Positions 44,015 through 52,447 of a stretch of DNA of 54,481 bases are shown in pieces (position 1 is the stretch's first letter; every line of letters starts with the position of its first letter). The position numbers and the translations under genes were made by a program. The stretch comes from Bacteroidales bacterium (GTDB lineage Bacteria; Bacteroidota; Bacteroidia; Bacteroidales; UBA932), in the NCBI GenBank assembly GCA_017962025.1, contig JAGCWD010000072.1, positions 1-54,481 of the forward strand, in the 5' to 3' direction. The notes beneath the pieces are model-generated. The model ran no database searches, had not been told where the DNA came from, and worked only from the letters and a program-made list of their open reading frames with translations.

Positions 44015-45367
44015 GCCTTTGAACGGGCGGAAAGGTTTCCCTCCCGCTATTATTTCCTGCTTACTCTCGTCGAAAGTAACCTTTTCGCCGGTCCTTGCAG
44101 CAGCGTTGGCCATCATCGTGGCAATCGAATGGTTGTAACCGGCCTGGACAGGAGCATTGGTCTCCTTGCGGCTCAGGACACATTCCATCCAGTTACGCAT
44201 GTGGAGGCTGGTCATTGGATCGCCTCCCATATTTGCTGCCGTGTCAACCTTTACCGAAGGAAGCTTGAAGGTCTCGAGAAGATTGGCCTCCATGCCCATG
44301 TCGGCAGCATCGTTTGCGGAGAGTCCGCCTGCTGAGGTTACCTCATTGGTGTCGAGATTCAGGGTACCTCCGTTGGAGAAATAGAGTTCCTTTACTCCGC
44401 CCGCAGAGTTGGTGAAACGGGAGGTATAAAGGACCTGGAAGCCCTCGTCACTCCCCTCCGGACCATAATCCATGACCGCGGTCATGGTGTCGAAATTGCG
44501 CCTTCCGTCCCTCCAGAGATAGATGCCTCCATTGGCAGCTACGCTACGTGGATGGTTGAGCCCGGTGAACCAGTGGACAGTGTCGATCTGATGGGACATC
44601 CACTGCCCGGGAATACCTGATGAGTAAGGCCAGAAGAGCCTGTATTCCAGATACTTCCTGGGATCCCACGGTTCATAGGGACGGTTGCAGAGAAAGCGCT
44701 TCCAGTCAGTGTCCTCTTCGCGGCATTCAGCCACGAGGGCAGGACGGCGCCAGCGTCCGGGCTGGTTGACATTCCAGGTCATCTCCACCATCGTGATCGG
44801 ACCGAACTTACCGGAACGGATATATTCATAAGCCGCCTGGTAATTGGGAGCCGAACGACGCTGGGAACCGATCTGGATGATCCTGTTGGACGCCTTCGCG
44901 ATCTTGAGTGCACGGCGGGCGTCTTCCATCGTTTCCGCGAAGGGCTTCTCACAATAGGCGTCGCAACCGGCCTCCACTGCCTCAACCAGATGGGTGGCAT
45001 GCTGGAAGTCTGCGGTAGAGATGATGACAGCGTCACATATTCCAGCAGCATAGAGTTCCTCATTGTTGCGGAAGAGTTTCACATCCATGCCATACTTGCT
45101 CTTGAAGAACTGTGCAGCTTCCTCGCGACGGCGTTTCCAGATGTCGGATACGGCGACGATCTCGAAGCCGAGCTCCTTTGCATGGTTCATGAACGAAGGG
45201 ATGAGCGAACCGCGGCAACGGTCCGAGAATCCCACGATTCCGACCTTTACGATGTCATTGGCATTCTTCGCCCTTGCATAAATCTTGGAATCAAGGGCCA
45301 GGCCACCCAGCATCAGGCCTCCGGTGCCGATCAGGCTGGTCTTGATGAATTCCCTCCTTGTCTGCAT
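44009..45367 (-). CDS. Tat-exported Gfo/Idh/MocA oxidoreductase
   Basis: A 452-residue NAD(P)-binding oxidoreductase with a twin-arginine signal (MQTRREFIKTSLIGTGGLML). The Rossmann domain starts KVGIVGFSDRCRGS; the EKPFAETMEDARRA motif (catalytic Lys) and QIGSQRRSAP follow. Tat export means it folds in the cytoplasm with its cofactor bound. Relatives in Bacteroidota oxidise sugars, including C3 oxidation of glycosides, in the periplasm. It follows the exported TIM-barrel gene by 21 bases, suggesting they share a pathway. Confidence 0.9.
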   Translation of the reverse strand: MQTRREFIKTSLIGTGGLMLGGLALDSKIYARAKNANDIVKVGIVGFSDRCRGSLIPSFMNHAKELGFEIVAVSDIWKRRREEAAQFFKSKYGMDVKLFRNNEELYAAGICDAVIISTADFQHATHLVEAVEAGCDAYCEKPFAETMEDARRALKIAKASNRIIQIGSQRRSAPNYQAAYEYIRSGKFGPITMVEMTWNVNQPGRWRRPALVAECREEDTDWKRFLCNRPYEPWDPRKYLEYRLFWPYSSGIPGQWMSHQIDTVHWFTGLNHPRSVAANGGIYLWRDGRRNFDTMTAVMDYGPEGSDEGFQVLYTSRFTNSAGGVKELYFSNGGTLNLDTNEVTSAGGLSANDAADMGMEANLLETFKLPSVKVDTAANMGGDPMTSLHMRNWMECVLSRKETNAPVQAGYNHSIATMMANAAARTGEKVTFDESKQEIIAGGKPFRPFKGL

Positions 45368-45388
45368 AAGTAATTGGTTTTTTAGTGT

Positions 45389-46249
45389 TTATTTTACTGA
45401 ATTAATCTGTTCTTTCATTGTCTTCACTGCTACCGGAAGTTGTGACTCGATATCTTTCCAACCGCACTCGATTGAAATACGTCCGGTGTAATGTATCTCC
45501 TTCAGGGCCTTGTAGTAAGGAGTGAAATCATCTCCTTTCACTCCGGGTGGCGTCCTTTCCTCCTTTTCGGCGATATGGCAGTGGACAAGTTTGTCGGCAT
45601 TCTCTATAATCGATTCAGGAGCCTCTCCGACCCTGGCCATGTGGAAGAAGTCGGCGATGACACAGATGTTGGGGCTACCTGCCTGTCTGGCAATGGCGGC
45701 ACCCTCACTAACAGTATTGATGAAATTGGTTTCAGAATGCTGGAGAGGTTCAATCGCCACGACAACCCCATATTTCTCCGCGGTGGGAGCTATTCCTTTC
45801 AACAGAGCAAGAAACTGTTTTTCAGCGTCTTCCCTAGAGAAACCTTCAGGGATTGAACGAGAACCGCTGCTCCCGAGGACTAGAACCTTTATCCCAATCT
45901 CGGCGGCCCTCCTTATTGCCGTCCCTGAATATTTGATAGCACGTCCGGTCTCCGCCTGAGGCCCTACCACCTTGATGGAGCCAGGGAAATAACCATTGGC
46001 AGAATAGATAGGAAGGTCTCCGGCCAGAGCTTCACGATTAGCAGTGAAAACCGAATCATCGCTCTCAGGACAGAGGAAAGAACTGACGTTTGCCTCGAGA
46101 TAGTCAAGGCCGCATTTCTGGGCGGCTTCAGCCCAACCGGTTCCACATATGCCGATGTGTTCGTCAAGGCTGAAAACATATTTTTCTCCGCAAGCCTGAA
46201 CAAGGCATAATGCCGCGGCCAAGAAAAAGAAGGCAAAAGTATTTCGCAT
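45389..46249 (-). CDS. Exported sugar isomerase/epimerase-like TIM-barrel lipoprotein
   Basis: A 286-residue lipoprotein (lipobox VQAC, Cys20) of the xylose isomerase-like/AP endonuclease 2 TIM-barrel family. Metal-ligand type residues: AIEPLQHSETNF (Glu), CVIADFFHMAR (Asp/His), HCHIAEKEER (His) and SIECGWKD (Glu). Family members isomerise, epimerise or hydrolyse (keto)sugars. Export and position upstream of a Tat-exported Gfo/Idh/MocA enzyme suggest a periplasmic sugar-modifying pair. No specific substrate can be assigned. Confidence 0.88.
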   Translation of the reverse strand: MRNTFAFFFLAAALCLVQACGEKYVFSLDEHIGICGTGWAEAAQKCGLDYLEANVSSFLCPESDDSVFTANREALAGDLPIYSANGYFPGSIKVVGPQAETGRAIKYSGTAIRRAAEIGIKVLVLGSSGSRSIPEGFSREDAEKQFLALLKGIAPTAEKYGVVVAIEPLQHSETNFINTVSEGAAIARQAGSPNICVIADFFHMARVGEAPESIIENADKLVHCHIAEKEERTPPGVKGDDFTPYYKALKEIHYTGRISIECGWKDIESQLPVAVKTMKEQINSVK

Positions 46250-46274
46250 GGGTCAGAACAACTTTGGAATATTA

Positions 46275-46310
46275 CAAATATAACACAAAAAACAAAAATT
46301 CGTACCTTTG
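46275..46310. promoter_or_regulatory. Divergent -7 elements between the TIM-barrel and DUF3667 genes
   Basis: TATATTTG on minus (46275-46282) faces the TIM-barrel gene, and TACCTTTG on plus (46303-46310) lies five bases before the DUF3667 ATG. Both match TAnnTTTG; neither has a clear -33 TTTG at 19-21 bases. The DUF3667 message would be leaderless or nearly so. Confidence 0.45.
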
Positions 46311-46314
46311 GTCT

Positions 46315-47226
46315 ATGATGTCCAAAAAGAGACTCCTCGCCCGATTGAGGGCTTTCACTATCTGGCAGAAGCTCGGCTTCATGCCTTGGTCGAGACGTAA
46401 ATCAAAATCCCGTAAAGGGGACTTCTATAAAGGAGCTTTCGACAATATCCCCTTCCTTAACGATGATGCCAAGCGTACATTCGTCCATCTGCTGTTACGC
46501 CCGGGCTACATGATAAGGGACTACATCAAAGGCCAGCATGAACGATATCTTGCTCCTTTGACCTCACTGATTATATTCTATGCCTTCTTCGCCCTTGTCT
46601 CATCAATAGTCAATCCGGATTTCTCAAAAGACAATAAAACTTCCAGGGACCTCGGCAATGAAACCACGATTGAAAGGACAATTGAAGACTCGGATGAAGA
46701 ATCCGAACCGGTTGATCCTTCCGACTCGCTGGGGACCAGCAAGAATGAAGTGGTAGTGAGAAAGGTAATAAAAGTGGTTGATTTCTATAATCTGCTGATA
46801 TTGGACAAGCACCCGGAACTGGTGGACAGTCCCGCCAAAGCCTCGCTGGCTGCATTCGAGAGTTCCATGAGAAGCCAGGGAGTCCACTTGTTCCTGACCA
46901 ATTTCCTGTTCCTGTGGTTCGCGATGTGCCTCGCCTTGAGAAAAAAGGGAATGGGGATATCCGCCTGTGCTGCCGCTGCGGCCTATGTCCTTTGCCAGTT
47001 CTGCTTCTTCATGTTTTTCTCCCTGTTCCTTTCGGGAGATAAAGGAGAAATAGGTGTCGGGCTGATGGGACTATTGCTGATGCTGGACTACTGCCAGTTG
47101 TTCGACCTGAACTGGAAAAAGAGTCTGAAGCTCACGATAAAGACCGGACTCTGCTACCTCCTCGCAGCGGCAGTCCTGCTGATCCTTTCAGCTGGCATCA
47201 TCTATCTTTCCGTCTCGGCGGCCTGA
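46315..47226 (+). CDS. DUF3667 family membrane protein
   Basis: A 303-residue protein of a Bacteroidota-restricted family of unknown function. The N-terminal family block is KGDFYKGAFDNIPFLNDDAKRTFVHLLLRPGYMIRDYIKGQ in two parts (about 35-75), followed by about five membrane helices and an acidic soluble insert (TIEDSDEESEPVDPSDS). ATG at 46315 was chosen because it follows a consensus -7 box; the next ATG (46318) is equally possible. Function is unknown; it stands alone between two opposite-strand units. Confidence 0.85.
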   Translation: MMSKKRLLARLRAFTIWQKLGFMPWSRRKSKSRKGDFYKGAFDNIPFLNDDAKRTFVHLLLRPGYMIRDYIKGQHERYLAPLTSLIIFYAFFALVSSIVNPDFSKDNKTSRDLGNETTIERTIEDSDEESEPVDPSDSLGTSKNEVVVRKVIKVVDFYNLLILDKHPELVDSPAKASLAAFESSMRSQGVHLFLTNFLFLWFAMCLALRKKGMGISACAAAAAYVLCQFCFFMFFSLFLSGDKGEIGVGLMGLLLMLDYCQLFDLNWKKSLKLTIKTGLCYLLAAAVLLILSAGIIYLSVSAA

Positions 47227-47272
47227 TTTCCATTCCGGGTACTAACATAACTATAAAGCATCCAGGTGGGTA

Positions 47273-47367
47273 AAAAGGAAGGATTAAGGCGTTATTCTTC
47301 CCTTTGAAGAACCTGTGGAGGGCCAAAAGGAAGGTTTTAGGAATTTTCCTTTCCTTTGGGGAACCTC
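47273..47367. repeat. Two imperfect tandem 43-base repeats
   Basis: 47273-47315 and 47325-47367 both begin AAAAGGAAGG and end GAACCT(G/C), agreeing at 33 of 43 positions by eye. Each can fold (AAGGAAGG with CCTTTCCTTT-type segments). They lie in the non-coding region after the DUF3667 gene, with no other feature recognised there. Confidence 0.45.
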
Positions 47368-47432
47368 CCCATAAAAAAAGCATAGGGGCCGAGCAGAAAA
47401 AGGAGCCCATGCCGTATCATGCGGCCGAAAAA

Positions 47433-47474
47433 GGCACAAAAGAGGCCAGGCGAAAAACCTGGCCTCTTTGTGCC
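47433..47474 (-). terminator. Terminator of tRNA-Leu
   Basis: On the minus strand GGCACAAAGAGGCCAGG and CCTGGCCTCTTTTGTGCC pair in a 17-bp stem with one bulge and a seven-base loop, followed by TTTTT. The stem uses the last four bases of the tRNA, so processing must compete with hairpin formation. Confidence 0.85.
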
Positions 47475-47555
47475 CAAAGCCGGGCTCGAACCGGCACGTC
47501 TTTGAAGGACATTGGATTTTGAGTCCAACGCGTCTACCAATTCCGCCATTCGGGC
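47471..47555 (-). tRNA. tRNA-Leu(CAA)
   Basis: An 85-base class II tRNA on the minus strand. The acceptor stem is GCCCGAA/TTTGGGC with one G-T pair, D-loop TGGCGGAATTGGTAGACGC, and anticodon stem-loop TTGGA-CTCAAAA-TCCAA with anticodon CAA. A long variable arm (TGTCCTTCAAAGACG) and GGTTCGAGCC T-loop follow; discriminator A73. The 3' CCA is not encoded. The long variable arm confirms Leu. It reads UUG codons. Confidence 0.93.
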
Positions 47556-47573
47556 ATGGAAAACGTGGGATTG

Positions 47574-47604
47574 CAAAGATATTTACTTTCATCGAAAATC
47601 CAAA
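47574..47604 (-). promoter_or_regulatory. Consensus promoter of tRNA-Leu
   Basis: On the minus strand TTTG (47601-47604) is followed after 19 bases by TATCTTTG (47574-47581), a full Bacteroidota consensus. Transcription would start about 10 bases before the tRNA 5' end. Confidence 0.85.
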
Positions 47605-47649
47605 ATGAATAAGGCGTTAAATGGTATACTTATTGACAGAAATTCTGCT

Positions 47650-47657
47650 TATCTTTG
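47650..47657 (+). promoter_or_regulatory. -7 promoter element of the metallopeptidase-nagB run
   Basis: TATCTTTG matches TAnnTTTG and lies 49 bases before the metallopeptidase ATG. A -33 TTTG at the normal distance is not seen. Confidence 0.4.
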
Positions 47658-47706
47658 TAAGATAGAAGGCATACATAAAAAGATTAATCCATAAAAAACG
47701 AATAAC

Positions 47707-48561
47707 ATGAGACTAGAAGGAAGACGCGAAAGCACCAATGTCGAAGACCGCAGAGGAATGAGCGGTGGAGCCATAGCCGGTGGTATCGGCGGTGGCGCTC
47801 TGATCATCGCACTGATTGTCATGCTCCTTGGAGGAGACCCCACAGCGGTACTCCAGAATGCCGGAACACAGACAATCCCGCAGAACTCTGAAGTCACATT
47901 CAGCCCTGAGGAACAGGAACTGGCATCCTTCGCCAAGAAAATCCTTGCCGGAACAGAAGACGTCTGGACCGCCCAGTTCGCCAAGTACGGCTACCAGTAC
48001 CAGCCACCCAAGATGGTTCTCTACACCGGAGTGACTTCCTCGGGTTGCGGAACCGCCAATTCCCAGGTAGGTCCTTTCTACTGCTCGGCAGACCAGACCG
48101 TTTACATCGACCTCAGCTTCTTCACCAACATGAAGCAGCAGATCGGCGCTGACGGTGACCTTGCTTACGCGTATGTTATCGCACATGAGGTCGGTCACCA
48201 TGTCCAGCACCTTCTCGGAACCCTGGACAAGGCCCATCAGATCATGAACAGGTCCAGCAAGACCATTGCCAACCAGTATAGCGTAAGGCTTGAACTCCAG
48301 GCTGACTATTACGCCGGGGTCTGGGCCAACAACGACAATGCCAGGTATCGTTCACTGGAGGCCGGAGACATCGAAAAGGCCCTCAACTGCGCCGCCAAGA
48401 TCGGTGACGACTATCTCCAGAAGAAATCACAGGGTTATGTCGTTTCGGATTCCTTCACACACGGCACGGCACAGCAGCGCTACAACTGGCTGAAGAAGGG
48501 AATGACCTACGGTGACATCGAACACGGAGACTCCTTCTCCCCCGACTACAACAGGCTCTAG
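47707..48561 (+). CDS. Neutral zinc metallopeptidase, membrane-anchored (YpfJ-like)
   Basis: A 284-residue predicted zinc metalloprotease (family of YpfJ, neutral zinc metallopeptidase). The N-terminus is RLEGRRESTNVEDRRG followed by a Gly-rich single membrane helix (about 20-45). The catalytic site is HEVGHHVQH (His160, Glu161, His164), with the third ligand probably in LELQADYYAGVW. SGCGTANSQVGPFYCSADQTVYIDLSFF is the family signature. The physiological substrate is unknown. It is four bases upstream of the NagB-like/PIG-L gene and may lead this operon. Confidence 0.93.
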   Translation: MRLEGRRESTNVEDRRGMSGGAIAGGIGGGALIIALIVMLLGGDPTAVLQNAGTQTIPQNSEVTFSPEEQELASFAKKILAGTEDVWTAQFAKYGYQYQPPKMVLYTGVTSSGCGTANSQVGPFYCSADQTVYIDLSFFTNMKQQIGADGDLAYAYVIAHEVGHHVQHLLGTLDKAHQIMNRSSKTIANQYSVRLELQADYYAGVWANNDNARYRSLEAGDIEKALNCAAKIGDDYLQKKSQGYVVSDSFTHGTAQQRYNWLKKGMTYGDIEHGDSFSPDYNRL

Positions 48562-48564
48562 GAA

Positions 48565-50499
48565 ATGAGGCATTTCTCTTTACCGAAGGACGGTGGCCTG
48601 ATCGAGGAAAAACTCCCGAGAGGCATCCTCCATTCCCACGAAAGGATCACTACCGAAATCTTTGATGACGCATTGACCGGCAGCGAAAAAGTTGGGGAAA
48701 TCGTCATCAAAGCTATCCAGGAACATCAAAAGGCCTCCCCTTCCAGACCGTTCAAACTTGGACTTACTACCGGTGTCACACCCGTATCACTTTACAGGTG
48801 GCTGGCTTCAAAGTACCAGGAGGGGGCTGTTTCTTTCTCCAACGTGGAAGTGTTCTCCATCGATGAATATTATCCCTGCAGCAAGGACTCGGCTCAAAGC
48901 CGCAACAACAGGCTTCACAGGGAATTCCTCGACCTTGTGGACATCCGTCCTGATAATATCCACATTCCTGATGGCACAGTCCCCCAGGAAAAGGTGTCCG
49001 ACTACTGTATAGAGTTCGACAAGATCGCACGTGGATTAGACCTTCTGGTGATTGGTGTCGGAGAAGGCGGACAGGTCGGATTCAACGATGCAGGAGCCTC
49101 GGAGAAGAGTTCCACCCGTACCGTTCCCCTTTCTTACCAGTCCAGGAAGATCCAGGCCAGGAATTTCAATGGCGACATCTCAGTGACACCCAAGTCCGCG
49201 ATCACAGTGGGCATCGGTACCATAATGAGTGCCAAGAGAATAATCCTCATGGCGTGGGGTGAAGACAAGGCTGGGATAGTAAGCAGGATAGTTGAAAAAG
49301 AAATAGATCCTTCCTGCCCTGCATCTTTCCTCCAAAAGCATGACAACATCTCCTTCTATACAGATGAGATGTCCGCCTCAATGCTGACCAGGAAGGTTGC
49401 TCCCTGGCTCGTAGGCCCCTGCCAGTGGACTCCGAAACTTGTCCGGAAAGCAGTGGCCTGGCTGTGCGAAACAGTCGGGAAGCCAATCCTGAAGTTAACC
49501 CAGAAAGATTACCTGGAGAATTCCCTCGGAGAACTCCTGGATCTTTACGGACCTTATGACAAGGTCAACATAGACGTTTTCAACGAGTTCCAGCACACCA
49601 TCACTGGCTGGCCCGGTGGAAAACCCAATGCAGACGACACCACAAGGCCGGTAAAGTCCGTCCCGTTCCCCAAAAAGGTGTTGATCTTCTCTCCCCACCC
49701 GGACGATGATGTCATCTCTATGGGAGGTACATTCATCCGCCTTGTCCATCAGGGACATGACGTACATGTGGCCTACGAGACTTCAGGTGACCTTGCCGTC
49801 CACGACGACGTTGTCCTCCAGCACATGGATGCAGCCAGCCAACTCGGATTCGGCGAAAGGTTTGACGAGGTGAAATACATAATCAACACTAAGAAACCAG
49901 GTGAACCGGAGCCCAAGGAACTGCTCGCCCTTAAGGCTGCAATCCGCAGAAGCGAGGCTCGCGGGGCAGTGAGGAGTTTCGGGCTGGATGCCGAAACGAA
50001 CGTCCATTTCCTCAACCTGCCCTTCTATGAATCCGGAGGAGTGACCAAGCTTCCCGCCACGCAGACTGATCTCAACATAATAAAGGATCTCATCCTCAAG
50101 CTGAGACCTGACCAGATATACATGGCAGGCGACCTTGCGGATCCTCACGGAACCCACAGGGTTTGTACGGAAGCCGCCCTCGAGGCCATCGAGCAGCTTA
50201 AAGAAGAAGGGAACGACTGGCTTGACAGCACTACCATCTGGCTCTACAGGGGCGCATGGATGGAGTGGGAGCTCTGGAGAGTTGACATGGCGGTGCCGCT
50301 CAGTCCCGATGAATTGATTGAGAAGCGTCATGCCATATTCCGCCACCTATCCCAGAAAGACATCGTTCCTTTCCCCGGTGACGATCCTAGGGAATTCTGG
50401 CAGCGGGCAGAAGAGAGGACACAGAACACAGCCAAATTGTACGATAACCTTGGAATGGCTGAATATCAGGCCATCGAAGTATTTTTAAGACTAAAATAA
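48565..50499 (+). CDS. NagB-like domain fused to PIG-L deacetylase
   Basis: A 644-residue cytoplasmic fusion. Residues 20-270 resemble glucosamine-6-phosphate deaminase (FSIDEYY retained), but the catalytic loop GVGNDGHIAFNE reads GVGEGGQVGFND (163-175). The residues matching Asp141, His143 and Glu148 of NagB are Gly168, Gln170 and Asp175. Residues 365-600 are a PIG-L/LmbE zinc deacetylase with intact HPDDD (His378, Asp380, Asp381) and the later DPHGTHRVC His. The C-terminus may deacetylate a GlcNAc derivative while the NagB-like part binds amino-sugar phosphate. A standard nagB follows. Such fusions are known in Bacteroidales. Confidence 0.88.
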   Translation: MRHFSLPKDGGLIEEKLPRGILHSHERITTEIFDDALTGSEKVGEIVIKAIQEHQKASPSRPFKLGLTTGVTPVSLYRWLASKYQEGAVSFSNVEVFSIDEYYPCSKDSAQSRNNRLHREFLDLVDIRPDNIHIPDGTVPQEKVSDYCIEFDKIARGLDLLVIGVGEGGQVGFNDAGASEKSSTRTVPLSYQSRKIQARNFNGDISVTPKSAITVGIGTIMSAKRIILMAWGEDKAGIVSRIVEKEIDPSCPASFLQKHDNISFYTDEMSASMLTRKVAPWLVGPCQWTPKLVRKAVAWLCETVGKPILKLTQKDYLENSLGELLDLYGPYDKVNIDVFNEFQHTITGWPGGKPNADDTTRPVKSVPFPKKVLIFSPHPDDDVISMGGTFIRLVHQGHDVHVAYETSGDLAVHDDVVLQHMDAASQLGFGERFDEVKYIINTKKPGEPEPKELLALKAAIRRSEARGAVRSFGLDAETNVHFLNLPFYESGGVTKLPATQTDLNIIKDLILKLRPDQIYMAGDLADPHGTHRVCTEAALEAIEQLKEEGNDWLDSTTIWLYRGAWMEWELWRVDMAVPLSPDELIEKRHAIFRHLSQKDIVPFPGDDPREFWQRAEERTQNTAKLYDNLGMAEYQAIEVFLRLK

Positions 50500-50508
50500 A
50501 CGGAGATC

Positions 50509-51303
50509 ATGAGAGTTATTATCAGAGATTCGAAGAAGGAGGCCTCCATCTGGGCGGCCCATTATATCGCTAATGCAATCAAGGCCAAGGCAGAAGTCAC
50601 CGATGCCCCTTTCGTCCTGGGACTTCCGACCGGATCTACACCTATGGACACCTATGCTGAACTGGCCAGGATGTGCGAGGCGGGAGAAGTCTCGTTCAAG
50701 AATGTGATTACCTTCAATATGGATGAATATGTCGGAATCCCGGAGAAGCATCCTGAAAGCTATCACAGCTTCATGTACAGGAACCTGTTCGACAAGATAG
50801 ACATCCCTGCCGGCAATATTCACATCCTCAACGGCAACGCCCCCGACCTAGACAAAGAGTGCGAGGACTATGAAATGGCCATTCTAGATGCCGGCGGAAT
50901 CGACCTTTTCCTCGGGGGAGTCGGTGAAGACGGCCACCTCGCCTTCAACGAACCCTTCTCATCCCTCAATTCCAGGACAAGGGTGGTCACCCTGACACAG
51001 GACACCATCGAAGTCAACTCCCGATTCTTCGGAGGCGACACCAGCCAGGTCCCAAAGAGAGCCATGACTGTGGGAGTGGAAACAGTCTGCAGTGCAAACG
51101 AAGTCCTGATCCTTGCATTCGGAAGCAAGAAGGCAAGGGTTGTAGCCCAGGCAGTGGAAGGACCGGTATCACACTACGTGACCCTCTCCGCCCTTCAGCT
51201 CCATGAAAACGGGATCGTAGTGCTTGACGAACCCGCTGCTGGAGAATTGAAAGTCAATTCCTACCGCTATTTCAAAGCAGTTGAAAAAACAGAAAACGAA
51301 TAA
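50509..51303 (+). CDS. nagB: Glucosamine-6-phosphate deaminase
   Basis: A 264-residue enzyme converting glucosamine-6-phosphate to fructose-6-phosphate and ammonia. All catalytic residues are present: FNMDEYVGIPEKHPESYHSFM and the loop GGVGEDGHLAFNE with Asp141, His143 and Glu148 numbered as in E. coli. SRFFGGDTSQVPKRAMTVGV follows. It starts ten bases after the NagB-like/PIG-L fusion. With the GH20 enzyme at 12.8 kb, it completes a route for GlcNAc use. Confidence 0.96.
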   Translation: MRVIIRDSKKEASIWAAHYIANAIKAKAEVTDAPFVLGLPTGSTPMDTYAELARMCEAGEVSFKNVITFNMDEYVGIPEKHPESYHSFMYRNLFDKIDIPAGNIHILNGNAPDLDKECEDYEMAILDAGGIDLFLGGVGEDGHLAFNEPFSSLNSRTRVVTLTQDTIEVNSRFFGGDTSQVPKRAMTVGVETVCSANEVLILAFGSKKARVVAQAVEGPVSHYVTLSALQLHENGIVVLDEPAAGELKVNSYRYFKAVEKTENE

Positions 51304-51318
51304 CAAATTAATCCCATC

Positions 51319-51888
51319 ATGAAAACCAAACTTATTTTCACAAGCCTGCTGCTTCTGGCAACAGTCAGCCTCTTCGCCCAGGAAGGCAGCAAGAGATATG
51401 GATTCAAGTCAGCTACTGTAAAGTACAATACTTCCGTTATGGGACAGAATGTCGAATCCACTACCTACATTGACAACTCCGGAGCCCTTGAATGCCAGAA
51501 GACCAAGATGAGTGTCCCTGGAATGGGTGATGTCGAATCCGCAGTTATCACCAAGGAAGGCAAGATCTGGTCCGTCAACTATGCCCTCAAGTCTGTCCAG
51601 GAAGTAAACACTGAGCAGCCCAACTTCAACGACCTTTCCGAAGATGCCATAAAGAAGTACAACATCAAGGAAGTCGGAAAAGAGAAATTCCTGGATAAAG
51701 ACTGCACAGTCTACACCATGGAGAATGAAGCCCAGGGAATGAAGGCACAGGTCAAGGTCTGGGTCTACAAGGGACTCGGACTCAAGCAGGAGACCGACAT
51801 CGCCGGAATGAAGATATTGGCTACGGCCAAGGAAATCAATGAAGGAGCAACCATCCTGCCACAGGTCTTTGAAGTTCCCAATTTTTAA
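51319..51888 (+). CDS. Secreted protein of unknown function
   Basis: A 189-residue protein with a cleavable signal peptide (MKTKLIFTSLLLLATVSLFAQ). The mature part is beta-strand rich, with repeated Lys/Glu-rich hairpins (SATVKYNTSVMGQNVESTTYIDNSG; KDCTVYTMENEAQGMKAQVKVWVYKGLGLKQETDIAG). It resembles DUF4412-like or lipoprotein-sorting-type periplasmic beta-clam proteins, but that is a shape resemblance only. It lies 15 bases after nagB and ten before another secreted protein. Confidence 0.8.
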   Translation: MKTKLIFTSLLLLATVSLFAQEGSKRYGFKSATVKYNTSVMGQNVESTTYIDNSGALECQKTKMSVPGMGDVESAVITKEGKIWSVNYALKSVQEVNTEQPNFNDLSEDAIKKYNIKEVGKEKFLDKDCTVYTMENEAQGMKAQVKVWVYKGLGLKQETDIAGMKILATAKEINEGATILPQVFEVPNF

Positions 51889-51897
51889 TCCAGGGAC

Positions 51898-52425
51898 ATG
51901 AACAGACTGCTGCTCTGCATCGCACTCCTGTCAGTTTCTTTAACCGGAACCCTTGCCCAGAACAAGGGTTCCGTGGATTATCAGGACCTGTACTCTCCGA
52001 AGATCGCCACTGTCTCTCCGGAAAATGACGGACCGCTTGAGCGGTTCCACGGAAGACTGATGTTCACCGAAAGCAACAGATTCCTGTCTTCCGGCGATGT
52101 GTCCAACTCTTTCTGGAAGAAATACTATGGCGCCCAGAGTCTTCAGACCTGGGGACGATACATGTGGACGCTAGGCCTTTCCTATGTTGCCAGCGACCTT
52201 GTCTTCAACCTGATATATTACCGTTCCGACTACATTATCAAAGATCCTTCTTTTCTGATAGGAGGAGCCTTCGCCCTTATTGGAGGGGCGATGGATTTCG
52301 GCGGATGGGTAAAGCTCGGAAACCTGGCGAAGACCTATAATTCCGATCCCTCAGTCAGGAGGGACTATTCCTTAAACCTCGGGCCTACAAGGTCCGGTGG
52401 CTTCGGACTGACAATGGACTTCTAG
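51898..52425 (+). CDS. Secreted or outer-membrane protein of unknown function
   Basis: A 175-residue protein with signal peptide (MNRLLLCIALLSVSLTGTLAQ). Two moderately hydrophobic stretches (about 95-110 and 125-145, FLIGGAFALIGGAMDFGGWV) could be membrane-embedded; the C-terminus ends in Phe (GGFGLTMDF) as in outer-membrane proteins. It is not recognised. It is co-oriented with the gene before it and with purL after it. Confidence 0.75.
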   Translation: MNRLLLCIALLSVSLTGTLAQNKGSVDYQDLYSPKIATVSPENDGPLERFHGRLMFTESNRFLSSGDVSNSFWKKYYGAQSLQTWGRYMWTLGLSYVASDLVFNLIYYRSDYIIKDPSFLIGGAFALIGGAMDFGGWVKLGNLAKTYNSDPSVRRDYSLNLGPTRSGGFGLTMDF

Positions 52426-52447
52426 AACAATCATCCATATTCAAGAA

